A stretch of DNA of 64,000 nucleotides from an uncultured Alphaproteobacteria bacterium (GTDB lineage Bacteria; Pseudomonadota; Alphaproteobacteria; MPNO01; UBA2964). The position numbers and the translations under genes were made by a program. Below the pieces are notes generated by a model, which saw only the letters and a list, made by a program, of their open reading frames with translations, was not told the DNA's origin and did no database searches. Positions 55,240-64,000 of this stretch are shown in pieces (positions within the stretch are counted from its first letter, which is position 1; each line of letters begins with the position of its first letter). The stretch is from assembly GCA_943787225.1 (NCBI GenBank), contig CALSLP010000004.1, positions 124,001 to 188,000 of the forward strand. Reading direction: 5' to 3'.

Positions 55240-55961
55240 CCGACAGTGAAAAGCTTGCCTGCGCCTGCGGGCAAGCTTTCATAAGCGTTGCCCATACCAA
55301 GGACCCGGCGAATGCCTGCCCAAAGAGATGCCTGAACGCTGGTAACCGCAGGCTTGCCGAGCTCGCTTTCGATCTGCGCGATAGCCTCAAACATTGTGGA
55401 GTTGGAGCCGCTGAGGAAAAAGCCATCAGCGTCGTCTCGGTCATTTTCCCGAGCCATGTCGGCCCAGGCTTGCGGCGGTATTGAGGCAGATTGTTCACGT
55501 CGACCGCGTCCCACAGAATGGATCACGGTTATACCAAGCTCTTCCAAGTAGGCTTGTTCACGCGCCATCGGTGTTTCACCGAGTGGGTGGATCAGGACGA
55601 TCTTCTTTAATTCCAAAGCCTGTAGCGCCTCAACCGCGGCCTGTGTAGCGGTATAGGTCGGCGTTGATGTCGCCTTGCAGATGGAAGCAATCAACTCGGC
55701 TTCCCCCGATGGACCGCGCTCCATCATGATGCCGGTGCCCTGCAAGCAAATCACATCGACTTTTGCATCGGTGAGGAGTTTTCCTGCTTCAATCGCGTCT
55801 TCGGCAATCTCATCAAGGGTTCTGTTTCCACCCGAGCCCATTCGCATGCGGGTCGCAAAAACACCCAGATTGTTAGGTCCAAATTCCCGAAAATAGGGTT
55901 CAACTGTCCGGTTACCGGCAGAGACGATAAGGCCAAGGCCTCGTGGCGGCAGGATCGGCAT
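55236..55961 (-). CDS. Asp/Glu racemase superfamily protein lacking both catalytic cysteines
   Basis: The 241-residue protein aligns with the one at 47734 and with hydantoin racemase/arylmalonate decarboxylase folds. The first active-site Cys is replaced by G75 (ICLQGTGIMM) and the second is replaced in LSGSNSTM (S184-G185-S186). The Gly at the first site recalls arylmalonate decarboxylase, but that enzyme keeps the second Cys, so this protein is not a standard racemase. It starts 1 base after the hyuA stop (ATG 55961) and thus ends the operon hyuB-hyuA-this gene. Confidence 0.86.
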   Translation of the reverse strand: MPILPPRGLGLIVSAGNRTVEPYFREFGPNNLGVFATRMRMGSGGNRTLDEIAEDAIEAGKLLTDAKVDVICLQGTGIMMERGPSGEAELIASICKATSTPTYTATQAAVEALQALELKKIVLIHPLGETPMAREQAYLEELGITVIHSVGRGRREQSASIPPQAWADMARENDRDDADGFFLSGSNSTMFEAIAQIESELGKPAVTSVQASLWAGIRRVLGMGNAYESLPAGAGKLFTVG

Positions 55962-55962
55962 G

Positions 55963-58014
55963 TTAGCTGTTCACCTGCGGGTTACGACAATCCAGCGAAC
56001 CTGCTTCCAGAACGGTGACCTTCCACCCCGGCGGAACGATAGACGTACCGCCAGCTTCCTCGATGATCGCGGGGCCAACAAGCGAGAAGCCCGATTCCAT
56101 CCGGTCACGGTTATAGATTGGACAATCCGTCCAGCCATCGCCAAACCAGACTTTACGTTCTTCAACGATCAAATCAGTGCCATCGCCACTGGTAAACGCC
56201 AAGGTCGGCTTATCAACAATCCCCAACGACACCAGCCGGATATTGACGATCTCCGCATCATTATTCTCATCGGCGTGGCCAAACGTCTCTGTATGGCGTT
56301 GCGCGAATGCCTTGCGGACACCATCCCAATTTGACGCATTCTCATCCATTGGAACCGACAGCGTATAAGACTGACCGACATAGCGCATATCAACCGTGAA
56401 GCTGTGTGTTTGCTTATCGGGACCAAACCCAGCTTCTGCAAGCGATTTACTCGCATCAGACTTCATCTCATTCGCTGGAACTTTGAGCTCTGCCGGATCA
56501 ACAGCACTGAGCTTGCCACCCCAGGCCCGTACTGAATCCAGCCGCTGATCAGCCAAAAGCTGGCCAAGGGCTGAAAGATGGCCGGGATAGCGCGGCACAA
56601 TCACCTGCGGCACGGCGAGTTCTTCAGCGACGAGGAAAACATGCATCGGCCCAGCACCACCAAAGCCAAGCAAGGCAAAGTCACGCGGATCAAACCCACG
56701 ATGGACGGAAACTTCCCGCACGGCCCCCGCCATCTTGGCGACCGCAATTCTGAGAACACCATCGGCAAGCGGCACAATATCGCCACCACCGAGTTTTTCA
56801 GCGAGCGCTGTAAAGGCTGCTTCAGAGGCCGCCTTATCAAGCTGCAATCCTCCTGAAAGCGTGCGCTCTGTCGGCAAACGACCAAGGACCAAATTAGCAT
56901 CTGAAATCGTCGGCTCTGTTCCACCACGTCCATAGCAGGCTGGTCCCGGCAGCGCCCCTGCACTTTGTGGTCCAACTTCGAGGGTGCCGTCATCCTGAAC
57001 CCAGGCGATGGAGCCACCACCAGCCCCAATCGTGTGGATATCGAGCTGAGGTACCTGCAATGGATAGGCATCGATTTGGTTGTCATGGCTAATTCGCGGC
57101 GTACGCTGATAGATCAGCGCCACATCTGTCGATGTCCCGCCCATATCAAACGTGATGCAATCCTGCACATCTGCCATCTCACAGATACGAACCGCTCCGC
57201 CTGCGCCACCAACCGGCCCGGACAGGAACGTTCCAGCCGCAAACTTGGCGGCCTGTGGCAAGGTCATCGCACCGCCATTGGAGCCCATGATGTTGACCGG
57301 CGCTTTAACGCCCTTGTCATTGAGCTCACCAGCCAATGTCTCAAGGTATTTGATAACAACTGGCGTCAGATAAGCGTTTAGTACACAGGTCGAGAAGCGA
57401 TGGAACTCACCCTGTTCAGCAACAACATCCGTCGAGTAGCAGACCGGAACATCACCAAGTAGCTTGCCCAGAGCAGCTGCCGCATCACGCTCCGTCTTGT
57501 CATTGGCATAGGCATTCACAAAACCAATGGCAACGGCTTCGACGCCCTCGTCTTTCAGCCGTTCAGCGAGCGGGCCAAAATCATAATCAGCAGTGTCTTT
57601 CAGGACCTCACCATCGGCGGCAGTCCGCTCGGGAACTTCGATCCGCAACGGACGATCAACCAACGGCTTGGGCCGCACGAACTTGATATCGAACAGCCCA
57701 CCGATCAAACGACGGGTCCGGCCGATCTCCAGCGTATCGCGAAAACCTTCAGTGGTGATCAGAGCCGTTTTGGCTCCCTTGCGTTCCAGCAAAGCGTTGG
57801 TGGCAATCGTCGTGCCATGCACAAAGGCACGAATATCGCCGGGTGCAATGCCCAGCTCGCCAAGGGCATTCAACACACCTTCCCACTGCTTACCAGGCAG
57901 CGACGGCGTTTTCGCGGATAACAGAGTCTGGTTTTCAATATCGAGGCACAGAATATCGGTAAAGGTGCCGCCGACATCAATACCGACCAGGTAACGCTGT
58001 GAATTATCAGCCAT
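55963..58014 (-). CDS. hyuA: Hydantoinase/oxoprolinase subunit A (HyuA)
   Basis: The 683-residue protein is the ATP-binding actin-like subunit of an ATP-dependent hydantoinase or 5-oxoprolinase. The nucleotide-binding loops are clear: GIDVGGTFTDILC at the N-terminus and FDMGGTSTDVALI near 300, with TIGAGGGSIAWVQ and GFGGAGPMH. The ATG overlaps the hyuB stop by one base (TGATG). ATP-dependent opening of a cyclic amide or imide is likely, but acetone carboxylase-type chemistry is also in the superfamily. Confidence 0.93.
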   Translation of the reverse strand: MADNSQRYLVGIDVGGTFTDILCLDIENQTLLSAKTPSLPGKQWEGVLNALGELGIAPGDIRAFVHGTTIATNALLERKGAKTALITTEGFRDTLEIGRTRRLIGGLFDIKFVRPKPLVDRPLRIEVPERTAADGEVLKDTADYDFGPLAERLKDEGVEAVAIGFVNAYANDKTERDAAAALGKLLGDVPVCYSTDVVAEQGEFHRFSTCVLNAYLTPVVIKYLETLAGELNDKGVKAPVNIMGSNGGAMTLPQAAKFAAGTFLSGPVGGAGGAVRICEMADVQDCITFDMGGTSTDVALIYQRTPRISHDNQIDAYPLQVPQLDIHTIGAGGGSIAWVQDDGTLEVGPQSAGALPGPACYGRGGTEPTISDANLVLGRLPTERTLSGGLQLDKAASEAAFTALAEKLGGGDIVPLADGVLRIAVAKMAGAVREVSVHRGFDPRDFALLGFGGAGPMHVFLVAEELAVPQVIVPRYPGHLSALGQLLADQRLDSVRAWGGKLSAVDPAELKVPANEMKSDASKSLAEAGFGPDKQTHSFTVDMRYVGQSYTLSVPMDENASNWDGVRKAFAQRHTETFGHADENNDAEIVNIRLVSLGIVDKPTLAFTSGDGTDLIVEERKVWFGDGWTDCPIYNRDRMESGFSLVGPAIIEEAGGTSIVPPGWKVTVLEAGSLDCRNPQVNS

Positions 58015-60032
58015 CAGAGCACTCCTTCCGGAGCCGCATGGACGGCGCGAATCTCTATCCCGTCCCCGGGATCAGCATTCAAAAGCCGCATACCTGCAGG
58101 ACCAATGGACAGAACAGCGTCAGTACCTTCCGTAACCCGCGCCCAGCCGCGCAGCGGGGCGACTGCCTTGCCCCGGAGTTCAACCAGATCGCCTTCGGAG
58201 ATTCCCAGATTGGCCGCGAGCCCGGATGGGACTGCGATACGCCGACGGGGGCCGTCAATATCATCTTCATTGGCTATTTCGAGCGTTACAGTTTCCCGCG
58301 CAGCCGCCAAAGCCTCACGTTTCTCCTTAGTTGCTCCAGTATCGACAGTGCCGTCAGCGCCAAGAACAACGCCGTAGCGGGCCGCGGCCTGCTCCGTGCT
58401 CAGATACTCAAGGCGAACATCGTCTACGACCAACGCGGGATCACGCGTCAACGGGTCACCAAACCCGCCGCCGCCAGCCGTTTCTTCACGGACAATATCG
58501 CCAGTACGGAGCGCAAAGCCTGAAACTTTGCCGGGTACATCTGACGGCTGAATGACTTTCCCATCGCGTTCTACAACAAACCGGTTTGCCGCGCCGTTGC
58601 TGCCACCGGCAACACCGTAAGGCGGAATGACATTTTTCTCGGATAACACAGACAGCATCGCGGTCTCATCAAGGACCCGCAATTCGCGCCGCAGGCCGAA
58701 GCCACCACGATTCGCGCCATCACCGCAGGCACCCGTTCTAATCTCACAGCGCTCAACCCGCAGCGGATATTGCGACTCAACTGTCTCCACAGACTGGATC
58801 GAGTTGAAATCGCCTTCGTTGTAGCTCCGCACAGCATTGCTGCCATCGACACCAACAGATGCGCCGGTGCCCCCGGCAGGCCATTCGTAGTGTATATAAG
58901 TGCCGCCATCTTCGCGCGGCCCTGCGATATGAATATGGTTCGCACCGCCCTTAAGGTCGCCAACGGTCATCTCTGGCACCACCTGCCCCATCGCTGCGGC
59001 AACAACCGAGTCGATAAGGAACTTGACTTCGGCCATACCGCCACAAGGGGCCGTTTCGCGGGCGTTGATAAAGCTCTTTTCCGGCGCCGTAACGCTGATC
59101 GGGTTAAACGAGCCATTATTAATAGGCGTTTTTGGATCAAGGAAGGCTTTGACGATCGTGCCGACCGCATTAAACGCCATAGCAGGACCGCAATTGGTTG
59201 GGCCATTGGTCTGGGCCGAGGTGCCCGAGAAGTCGGCGTTAATGGAATCACCTGCGACCGTCAGCTTAAGCCGGACCACGAGCGGCTCAGGGTTTGAGCC
59301 GTCGCTTTCAATGTAACCTTCCGCGTAGTAATCACCGTCCGGACAGGCAGATATACGCGAACGCATCTGCCGTTCGGAACGGTCAATCAGCGCTTCAACG
59401 CCATCGATCAGGGCATCGCCACCGAATCGATCGAAAAGCCGTTGCAAATGTTCAGCTGCTTTCCGTCCCGTACCGAGCATCGCATTGAAGTCACCAATAC
59501 GTTCTTCCGGACCGCGCATATTATTAAACAGCGCATCCAGAACCGCCTGGTTCATAACGCCTTTCTCGCAAATCCGCGTTGGGGTGATCCGAATCCCCTC
59601 CTGATAGATCTCTTTGACCCGTCCAGACAATGAGCCTGGCGTCATACCGCCGACATCGTTCCAATGGCAACGCATTGCAGCAAAAAGCGCCAGCTTACCT
59701 TCGTTGAATACAGGATGCAGTAACAATACATCGTTCAGATGCGTACCGCCGGTATAAGGGTCGTTATGCAGAAACAGATCCCCCTCATGGATATCATCCT
59801 TAAAGGCTTTGACGACTTCGCGTGTCGAATACGGCACCGCAAAGATATGAATGGGGTGATCGGCCAATCCCTGCGCGACCTGACGGCCATCGGCTGACAT
59901 CAGGGCGCAGGAAAAATCATGGCCTTCATAGATAATTGCTGCGTAGGATGAATGGATGATGTTGGCGCGCATTTCATTGACCACGGCGACCAGCGATTCA
60001 CGGATCAATTCGAGCTGTATTAGCGGATTCAT
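58014..60032 (-). CDS. hyuB: Hydantoinase/oxoprolinase subunit B (HyuB) with extra C-terminal domain
   Basis: Second subunit of the ATP-dependent hydantoinase/oxoprolinase. Typical HyuB blocks: SYAAIIYEGHDFSCALM, FLHNDPYTGGTHLNDV, MRCHWNDVGGMTPGS and TAGGGGFGDPLTRDP. The 672-residue length exceeds usual HyuB because of about 100 extra C-terminal residues, including IAVPSGLAANLGISEGDLVE and LLNADPGDGIEIRAV, which look like a double-psi or SH3-like beta domain. ATG 60032. First gene of hyuB-hyuA-racemase-like. Confidence 0.93.
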   Translation of the reverse strand: MNPLIQLELIRESLVAVVNEMRANIIHSSYAAIIYEGHDFSCALMSADGRQVAQGLADHPIHIFAVPYSTREVVKAFKDDIHEGDLFLHNDPYTGGTHLNDVLLLHPVFNEGKLALFAAMRCHWNDVGGMTPGSLSGRVKEIYQEGIRITPTRICEKGVMNQAVLDALFNNMRGPEERIGDFNAMLGTGRKAAEHLQRLFDRFGGDALIDGVEALIDRSERQMRSRISACPDGDYYAEGYIESDGSNPEPLVVRLKLTVAGDSINADFSGTSAQTNGPTNCGPAMAFNAVGTIVKAFLDPKTPINNGSFNPISVTAPEKSFINARETAPCGGMAEVKFLIDSVVAAAMGQVVPEMTVGDLKGGANHIHIAGPREDGGTYIHYEWPAGGTGASVGVDGSNAVRSYNEGDFNSIQSVETVESQYPLRVERCEIRTGACGDGANRGGFGLRRELRVLDETAMLSVLSEKNVIPPYGVAGGSNGAANRFVVERDGKVIQPSDVPGKVSGFALRTGDIVREETAGGGGFGDPLTRDPALVVDDVRLEYLSTEQAAARYGVVLGADGTVDTGATKEKREALAAARETVTLEIANEDDIDGPRRRIAVPSGLAANLGISEGDLVELRGKAVAPLRGWARVTEGTDAVLSIGPAGMRLLNADPGDGIEIRAVHAAPEGVL

Positions 60033-60139
60033 GATTTCCCGTTTCGTAATTTGGCGCGCAAGCTAACATTCAGCACTGGGCCAACCAACCCTTTTTCATT
60101 ATTGTGCACCGCATATCAGTACTGTGAGGTCACGCGTTT

Positions 60140-61777
60140 ATGTCTACTGCCCATATCGACACTTTCATCATCGATAACATGCCGCCGAAAGAGCTGTGGC
60201 CGGAGATGGATTATTCGGTTTTACCTGAATTAGCCGCCTATCCCGAGCGTATGAATGTCGCGACGGAACTGTTAGACAAAATGGTCGCCGATGGTTGCGC
60301 CAATAAGCCGATGATCTATTTCGGCGACGACATCTGGACCTATTCCGACCTGATGGAACGCGCCAACCAGATAGCCAATGTCCTGATCGAGGATTACGGC
60401 ATGGTCCCCGGCGAACGCGTTATCCTGCGGTCCGGCAATCACCCGATGCTGATTGCCTCATGGTTTGCTGTCCTCAAAGCAGGCGGTATCGCAATTGCGA
60501 CCATGCCCGTGCTTCGCGAACGGGAGCTGGTTTATATGATGGGAAAAGCCAAGGTAAATCTGGCAATTTCTGACATCAAGCTGGCGGATGACATCGATGT
60601 CGCGGGAAAAAAAGCCGATGATCTTCGGGATATTCTTTATTTCGGTGGTGATGACGCCAAATCGCTGGATAGCGCCATGGCGACCAAATCTGTTGCCTTC
60701 GACAATGTCGAAACATCAGCCGATGATCCCTGCGTTATTGGCTTCACCTCAGGATCAACAGGTACGCCCAAAGGCACACTCCATTTTCATCGCGATATCC
60801 TCGCCGTTGCAGACACCTTCATCCGCTACGTCGTCAAAATTCAACCAGACGACATTGTCTGTGGCAGCCCACAGATCGCCTTCTTATACGGACTTTGCGC
60901 CTATATGACCGACACCATGCGGTTTGGCGCCTCAACGGTTGTCGTTGAACGGGCAACACCGGAAGTGCTGCTACAGACCATTGAAAAGCACAAAGCAACG
61001 GTCTGTTTCTCAACGCCCTCGGGCTACAAGCTCATGCTCGATGAAATCGATAAGTATGACACCTCTTCCCTCCGACTATGTATCGCCGGAGGTGAACCCC
61101 TCGCCCCCGCCGTTTTCCATGGCTGGGAAGAAAAAACCGGGGTTCAGATTATCAACGGGCTAGGTATTTCCGAATTGCTCCATATTTTCATCTCTGCTTC
61201 GGGTGACGACATCCGCCCCGGTCTGATCGGCACCGCCGTTCCTGGCTTCCAGGTCCGCGTGGTTGACGAGAATTTCAATGACACTGCCCCCGGCGAAGTC
61301 GGTCAGATGATCGTCAAAGGCCCTAATGGGTGCCGCTATCTCGACGATATAGATCGGCAAAAAGCCTATATCCGCGATGGCTGGAACCTGTCCGGTGATC
61401 TCTGCATTCGTGATGAAGAAGGCTATTTCTCCTACGAAGCGCGCACCGACGATATGATCCTGACTGGTGGATACAACGTCTCCGGTCTGGAAGTTGAAGC
61501 CGTTCTCATGGAGCATGCCGCCATTCGTGAAGTTGCCGTTGTCGGGTCACCGGATGCTGATCGTGGTCAGGTGGTCAAAGCCTTTATCGAATTACGCGAT
61601 AAAAGCACCGCTGGAGACGAGTTGGTGAGTGAGATGCAGAACTTCGTCAAATCGCAAATTTCCGCCTTCAAATATCCCCGTGCCATCGAGTTTGTCGACG
61701 AGCTACCGCATACCCCGACCGGTAAAATTCAGCGTGGCGCGCTGCGTCAGCTAGAGCAAGAACGCGCCAATAAATAA
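60140..61777 (+). CDS. Aryl-CoA ligase (2-aminobenzoate/benzoate-CoA ligase-like)
   Basis: The 545-residue ANL-superfamily enzyme activates an aryl acid as its CoA thioester through an adenylate. AMP loop FTSGSTGTPKG (202-212), NGLGISELLH for the A5 region, hinge LSGDLCIRDEEGYF, and the catalytic K529 in TPTGKIQR. The N-terminus AHIDTFIIDNMPPKELWPEMD is distinctive of proteins annotated as 2-aminobenzoate-CoA ligases. ATG 60140. Followed 36 bases later by the amidase gene. Confidence 0.9.
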   Translation: MSTAHIDTFIIDNMPPKELWPEMDYSVLPELAAYPERMNVATELLDKMVADGCANKPMIYFGDDIWTYSDLMERANQIANVLIEDYGMVPGERVILRSGNHPMLIASWFAVLKAGGIAIATMPVLRERELVYMMGKAKVNLAISDIKLADDIDVAGKKADDLRDILYFGGDDAKSLDSAMATKSVAFDNVETSADDPCVIGFTSGSTGTPKGTLHFHRDILAVADTFIRYVVKIQPDDIVCGSPQIAFLYGLCAYMTDTMRFGASTVVVERATPEVLLQTIEKHKATVCFSTPSGYKLMLDEIDKYDTSSLRLCIAGGEPLAPAVFHGWEEKTGVQIINGLGISELLHIFISASGDDIRPGLIGTAVPGFQVRVVDENFNDTAPGEVGQMIVKGPNGCRYLDDIDRQKAYIRDGWNLSGDLCIRDEEGYFSYEARTDDMILTGGYNVSGLEVEAVLMEHAAIREVAVVGSPDADRGQVVKAFIELRDKSTAGDELVSEMQNFVKSQISAFKYPRAIEFVDELPHTPTGKIQRGALRQLEQERANK

Positions 61778-61813
61778 CCAATAACTACACAATTTTTACA
61801 AAGGCTTATAATA

Positions 61814-63304
61814 ATGTCTTCATCCAGTACTTTCGATATAATTGATACGACAATCGCTGATATTCATGCCGCTTATCAGGATGGCAGCCTGACCGCCCGA
61901 CAGCTGGTTCAGATATATCTCGACCGGATTGAGGCCTATGACAAAAATGGGCCCAAAATTAACGCGGTTATCTCTATCAACGCCAACGCGCTGGAGGATG
62001 CTGATCGGTTGGATAAAGCGCTGGCTGATGGTGGCATGGTTGGCCCCCTGCACGGTATTCCCCTGCTCATGAAAGATCAGGCCGATGTCGATGGCATGCC
62101 AACGACAATGGGCTCCGTGCTGTTCAAGGATCACAATCCCGGTCGCGATTGCACGATTGCTGCCAAGCTCAAGGACGCTGGCGCGATCTTCATCGGGAAG
62201 GCGACACTGGGCGAAATGGGTGCTGGTGACTCTCATGGTTCGCTTTATGGCTCTACCCGCAATGTCTATGACCTCGAACGCACTGCCGGTGGCTCTTCAG
62301 GGGGCTCTGGTGCCGCCGTCTCTGCCAATTTCGCAACAGTCTGCATCGGCCAGGAAGGGTTTGCCTCCATCCGCCGCCCCTCAATCTGGAATGGTGTAGC
62401 CGGGATGCGCCCGACAGCAGGGCTTGTCAGCCGTCATGGCGTCTATGCGGGCTGGCCGATGATCAACGGATCACTTGGCCCGATGTCGCGCACCGTCACC
62501 GATATGGCGAAGACACTGGATTGCATGGTTGGCTATGACGCGGCAGACCCCGTCACCGCGCGTGGTGTCGGCAAAGCCCCTGAAAGCTATGCTGATCTAT
62601 TGGACAAGGATGCGTTGAAGGGCAAACGGATCGGCATTATGCGGACACCGATGGGGCATCGCACAGAGCCTGACTCGGAAGATTTTGCCAAGATTACCGC
62701 TTTATTCGACCGTGCTGTTGGTGAATTGGCGGATGCGGGAGCTGTCATTGTCGACCCCGTCGAAATCGCCGGCATGAACGAACTTCTAGACAAGCGCGCT
62801 CGAAACAATACCGAGGAAAACCAGTCCTTTGCGGATTATGCAGCCGGTGGCGCCAATACACCGTTCAAGACGCGTGCCGAAATCATGGCCTCACCGTTGT
62901 TTCAGGAAACCGCTCATGGCGTTCGCACGCGCTGGAAAAACCAGGATACCAGCAAGGAATTCGGCGAATATCTACATGCCCGCGATATGCTGATGACCCG
63001 TTTCCTGGCAACCATGGCAGATCACAATCTCGATGCCTTCGTTCATAAGGCGGTCGAACATCAGCCGACTCTGATCAAGGACGGCTTAAACCCACCTTAT
63101 ATCGACCAGTGGGGCGCGCCTCATATTAATACGTTCCTGATATTCGTACCGTCTGTTGTCGTGCCAGCTGGTTTCACCACGGACAACCTGCCCGGCGGGA
63201 TTACCTTCCTTGGCCGACCCTATGACGACGCCAATATGATCAACTTCGCCTATGCCTATGAACAGGCAACACATCACCGCAAAGTTCCCGAATGCGCGCC
63301 CTGA
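61814..63304 (+). CDS. Amidase (amidase signature family), divergent nucleophile motif
   Basis: The 496-residue serine amidase would hydrolyse an amide in the cytosol. The Ser-cisSer-Lys triad is readable: K87 (LLMKDQADV), a cis-Ser in AGGSSGGSGAA (S161/S162), and S185. The nucleophile region, normally DTGGSIR, reads QEGFASIRRPS, so the Gly-Gly oxyanion element is altered. It may act on an unusual amide or have reduced activity. ATG 61814. Cotranscribed with the CoA ligase. Confidence 0.88.
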   Translation: MSSSSTFDIIDTTIADIHAAYQDGSLTARQLVQIYLDRIEAYDKNGPKINAVISINANALEDADRLDKALADGGMVGPLHGIPLLMKDQADVDGMPTTMGSVLFKDHNPGRDCTIAAKLKDAGAIFIGKATLGEMGAGDSHGSLYGSTRNVYDLERTAGGSSGGSGAAVSANFATVCIGQEGFASIRRPSIWNGVAGMRPTAGLVSRHGVYAGWPMINGSLGPMSRTVTDMAKTLDCMVGYDAADPVTARGVGKAPESYADLLDKDALKGKRIGIMRTPMGHRTEPDSEDFAKITALFDRAVGELADAGAVIVDPVEIAGMNELLDKRARNNTEENQSFADYAAGGANTPFKTRAEIMASPLFQETAHGVRTRWKNQDTSKEFGEYLHARDMLMTRFLATMADHNLDAFVHKAVEHQPTLIKDGLNPPYIDQWGAPHINTFLIFVPSVVVPAGFTTDNLPGGITFLGRPYDDANMINFAYAYEQATHHRKVPECAP

Positions 63305-63315
63305 CGCCGAGTTCT

Positions 63316-64000
63316 TCAGGCGGCAGCGGTATTCGCAGCGTCTAAATCGAGCCCGTATAGCTTGGCCGTGCCGTGCCACAGGATCTTTGCCTTGGCTTCT
63401 TCCGGCACATCTTCCCGGTTAAGAACGTGTTTCGGTGAATCCACCAAACGATGTGCATGCGGGATATCACTGGCATAGACCCAGCAATCGGTGCCGTATT
63501 TGTTGATCATGTAAGGCAGCAAGTCGTCATCGACCTCAAACCCGATAAAGATTCGGCCAGCTTTGATATATTCTTCGGGCGTCATCTTCGGCAGTCCGCG
63601 TTCGATGATCGGCATGTGTTCGGCGCGTAACGCATCATGCTCGATACGCTCGCGGATGCTATCGAGCGTGAAATCCATGACCTCAATAGCGAAATCAACC
63701 CACGTGCAGCCGGTTTCCAGGAATGAGACTGTGACGTCAGGATAGCGATCCAGAATGCCTGAACTACAGATTGTCTTGAAACCACGAACCACCGACATCA
63801 GGAACTGATCGGCGGCAACACTGGGATACTCCTCCCATGCCTTCAATGCCCCCGTCCCCGGGTGAACATTGACCGGCATGCCGATGTCATTGGCGGTCTG
63901 CCAGATAATTTCAAAATCCGGATGGTCCAATCCCTTTTCGTTATAGTCGCCAAGGACCATAAGCCCGACCGATCCCATTTTCTGGGTCCGGATCATTTCG
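63316..64000 (-). CDS. Amidohydrolase (PF04909 type), C-terminal part, cut by window end
   Basis: The visible 228 residues are the C-terminal half of an ACMSD-like amidohydrolase; the frame continues off the right edge. Motifs: GMPVNVHPGTGALKAWEEY, RYPDVTVSFLETGCTWVDF and VYASDIPHAHR, in which the Asp is the catalytic residue. This makes a second member of the group near the one at 51139. It ends 11 bases from the convergent amidase stop. The N-terminal metal motif is not visible. Confidence 0.88.
   Translation of the reverse strand, partial: EMIRTQKMGSVGLMVLGDYNEKGLDHPDFEIIWQTANDIGMPVNVHPGTGALKAWEEYPSVAADQFLMSVVRGFKTICSSGILDRYPDVTVSFLETGCTWVDFAIEVMDFTLDSIRERIEHDALRAEHMPIIERGLPKMTPEEYIKAGRIFIGFEVDDDLLPYMINKYGTDCWVYASDIPHAHRLVDSPKHVLNREDVPEEAKAKILWHGTAKLYGLDLDAANTAAA

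Overview
The window is chromosomal DNA of an alphaproteobacterium, probably marine and of Rhodospirillales/SAR116-like affinity; the order is an inference and cannot be fixed without a search. The case for the class is the block tRNA-Leu-tig-clpP-clpX-lon, an aapJQMP-type amino-acid ABC transporter, glnB-glnA behind a sigma-54 promoter, a regulator-sufBCDSUTA operon, and a perfect TTAA-N7-TTAAC (CtrA-type) site. Base composition looks moderate and even throughout. No insertion sequence, prophage, integrase or CRISPR array was seen.

Layout. 1-5460 (minus): proteostasis block lon (cut by the window edge), clpX, clpP, tig and tRNA-Leu(UAG). 5551-11223: a small unknown gene with a clear terminator, the NAD(P)HX repair enzyme, an enoyl-CoA hydratase homologue, a small membrane-anchored protein, an isochorismatase-fold hydrolase and a PAS histidine kinase with a CtrA-like site upstream. 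11282-15206 (minus): aapJQMP. 15281-21545: an orphan CoxL-type molybdenum hydroxylase large subunit, a DUF1194 protein, an FAD monooxygenase, a conserved unknown beside tRNA-His(GUG) and an aminotransferase. 21740-25815: glnBA, two hotdog thioesterases and a TctC-type binding protein. 25915-32814: parE, a lipoprotein, a DUF302 protein, two tandem phytanoyl-CoA-dioxygenase-like oxygenases, an RhlE-type helicase and a lone RAM-domain protein. 32818-40221 (minus): Fe-S assembly operon (Rrf2 regulator, sufB, C, D, S, U, T, A, then a gamma-carbonic-anhydrase-like gene) preceded by an IscR-type box.

40282-64000 is almost entirely catabolic. It holds a five-gene Rieske dioxygenase operon (alpha, beta, alcohol dehydrogenase, reductase, N-acyl-D-amino-acid deacylase), two paralogous proteins that each carry two FxxW[YF]DxxH half-domains, two Asp/Glu-racemase/maleate-isomerase-fold proteins (one without either catalytic Cys), two carboxymuconolactone-decarboxylase-family proteins, a class III aminotransferase, two PF04909-type amidohydrolases, a second zinc dehydrogenase, an SDR, hydantoinase/oxoprolinase HyuB-HyuA, an aryl-CoA ligase and an amidase. 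The mixture (ring oxygenation, C-N hydrolysis, ATP-dependent lactam or hydantoin opening, CoA activation) suggests degradation of a nitrogen-bearing aromatic or heterocyclic compound. No ring-cleavage dioxygenase, dedicated transporter or transcriptional regulator lies inside this block, so the substrate is unknown. This block is the best candidate for an undescribed pathway.

Intergenic gaps are short; apart from the roughly 275-base glnB upstream region no gene-free stretch approaches 300 bases. Several starts were moved from the longest open frame to a start with a better ribosome-binding site, and some genes appear to use TTG or GTG.
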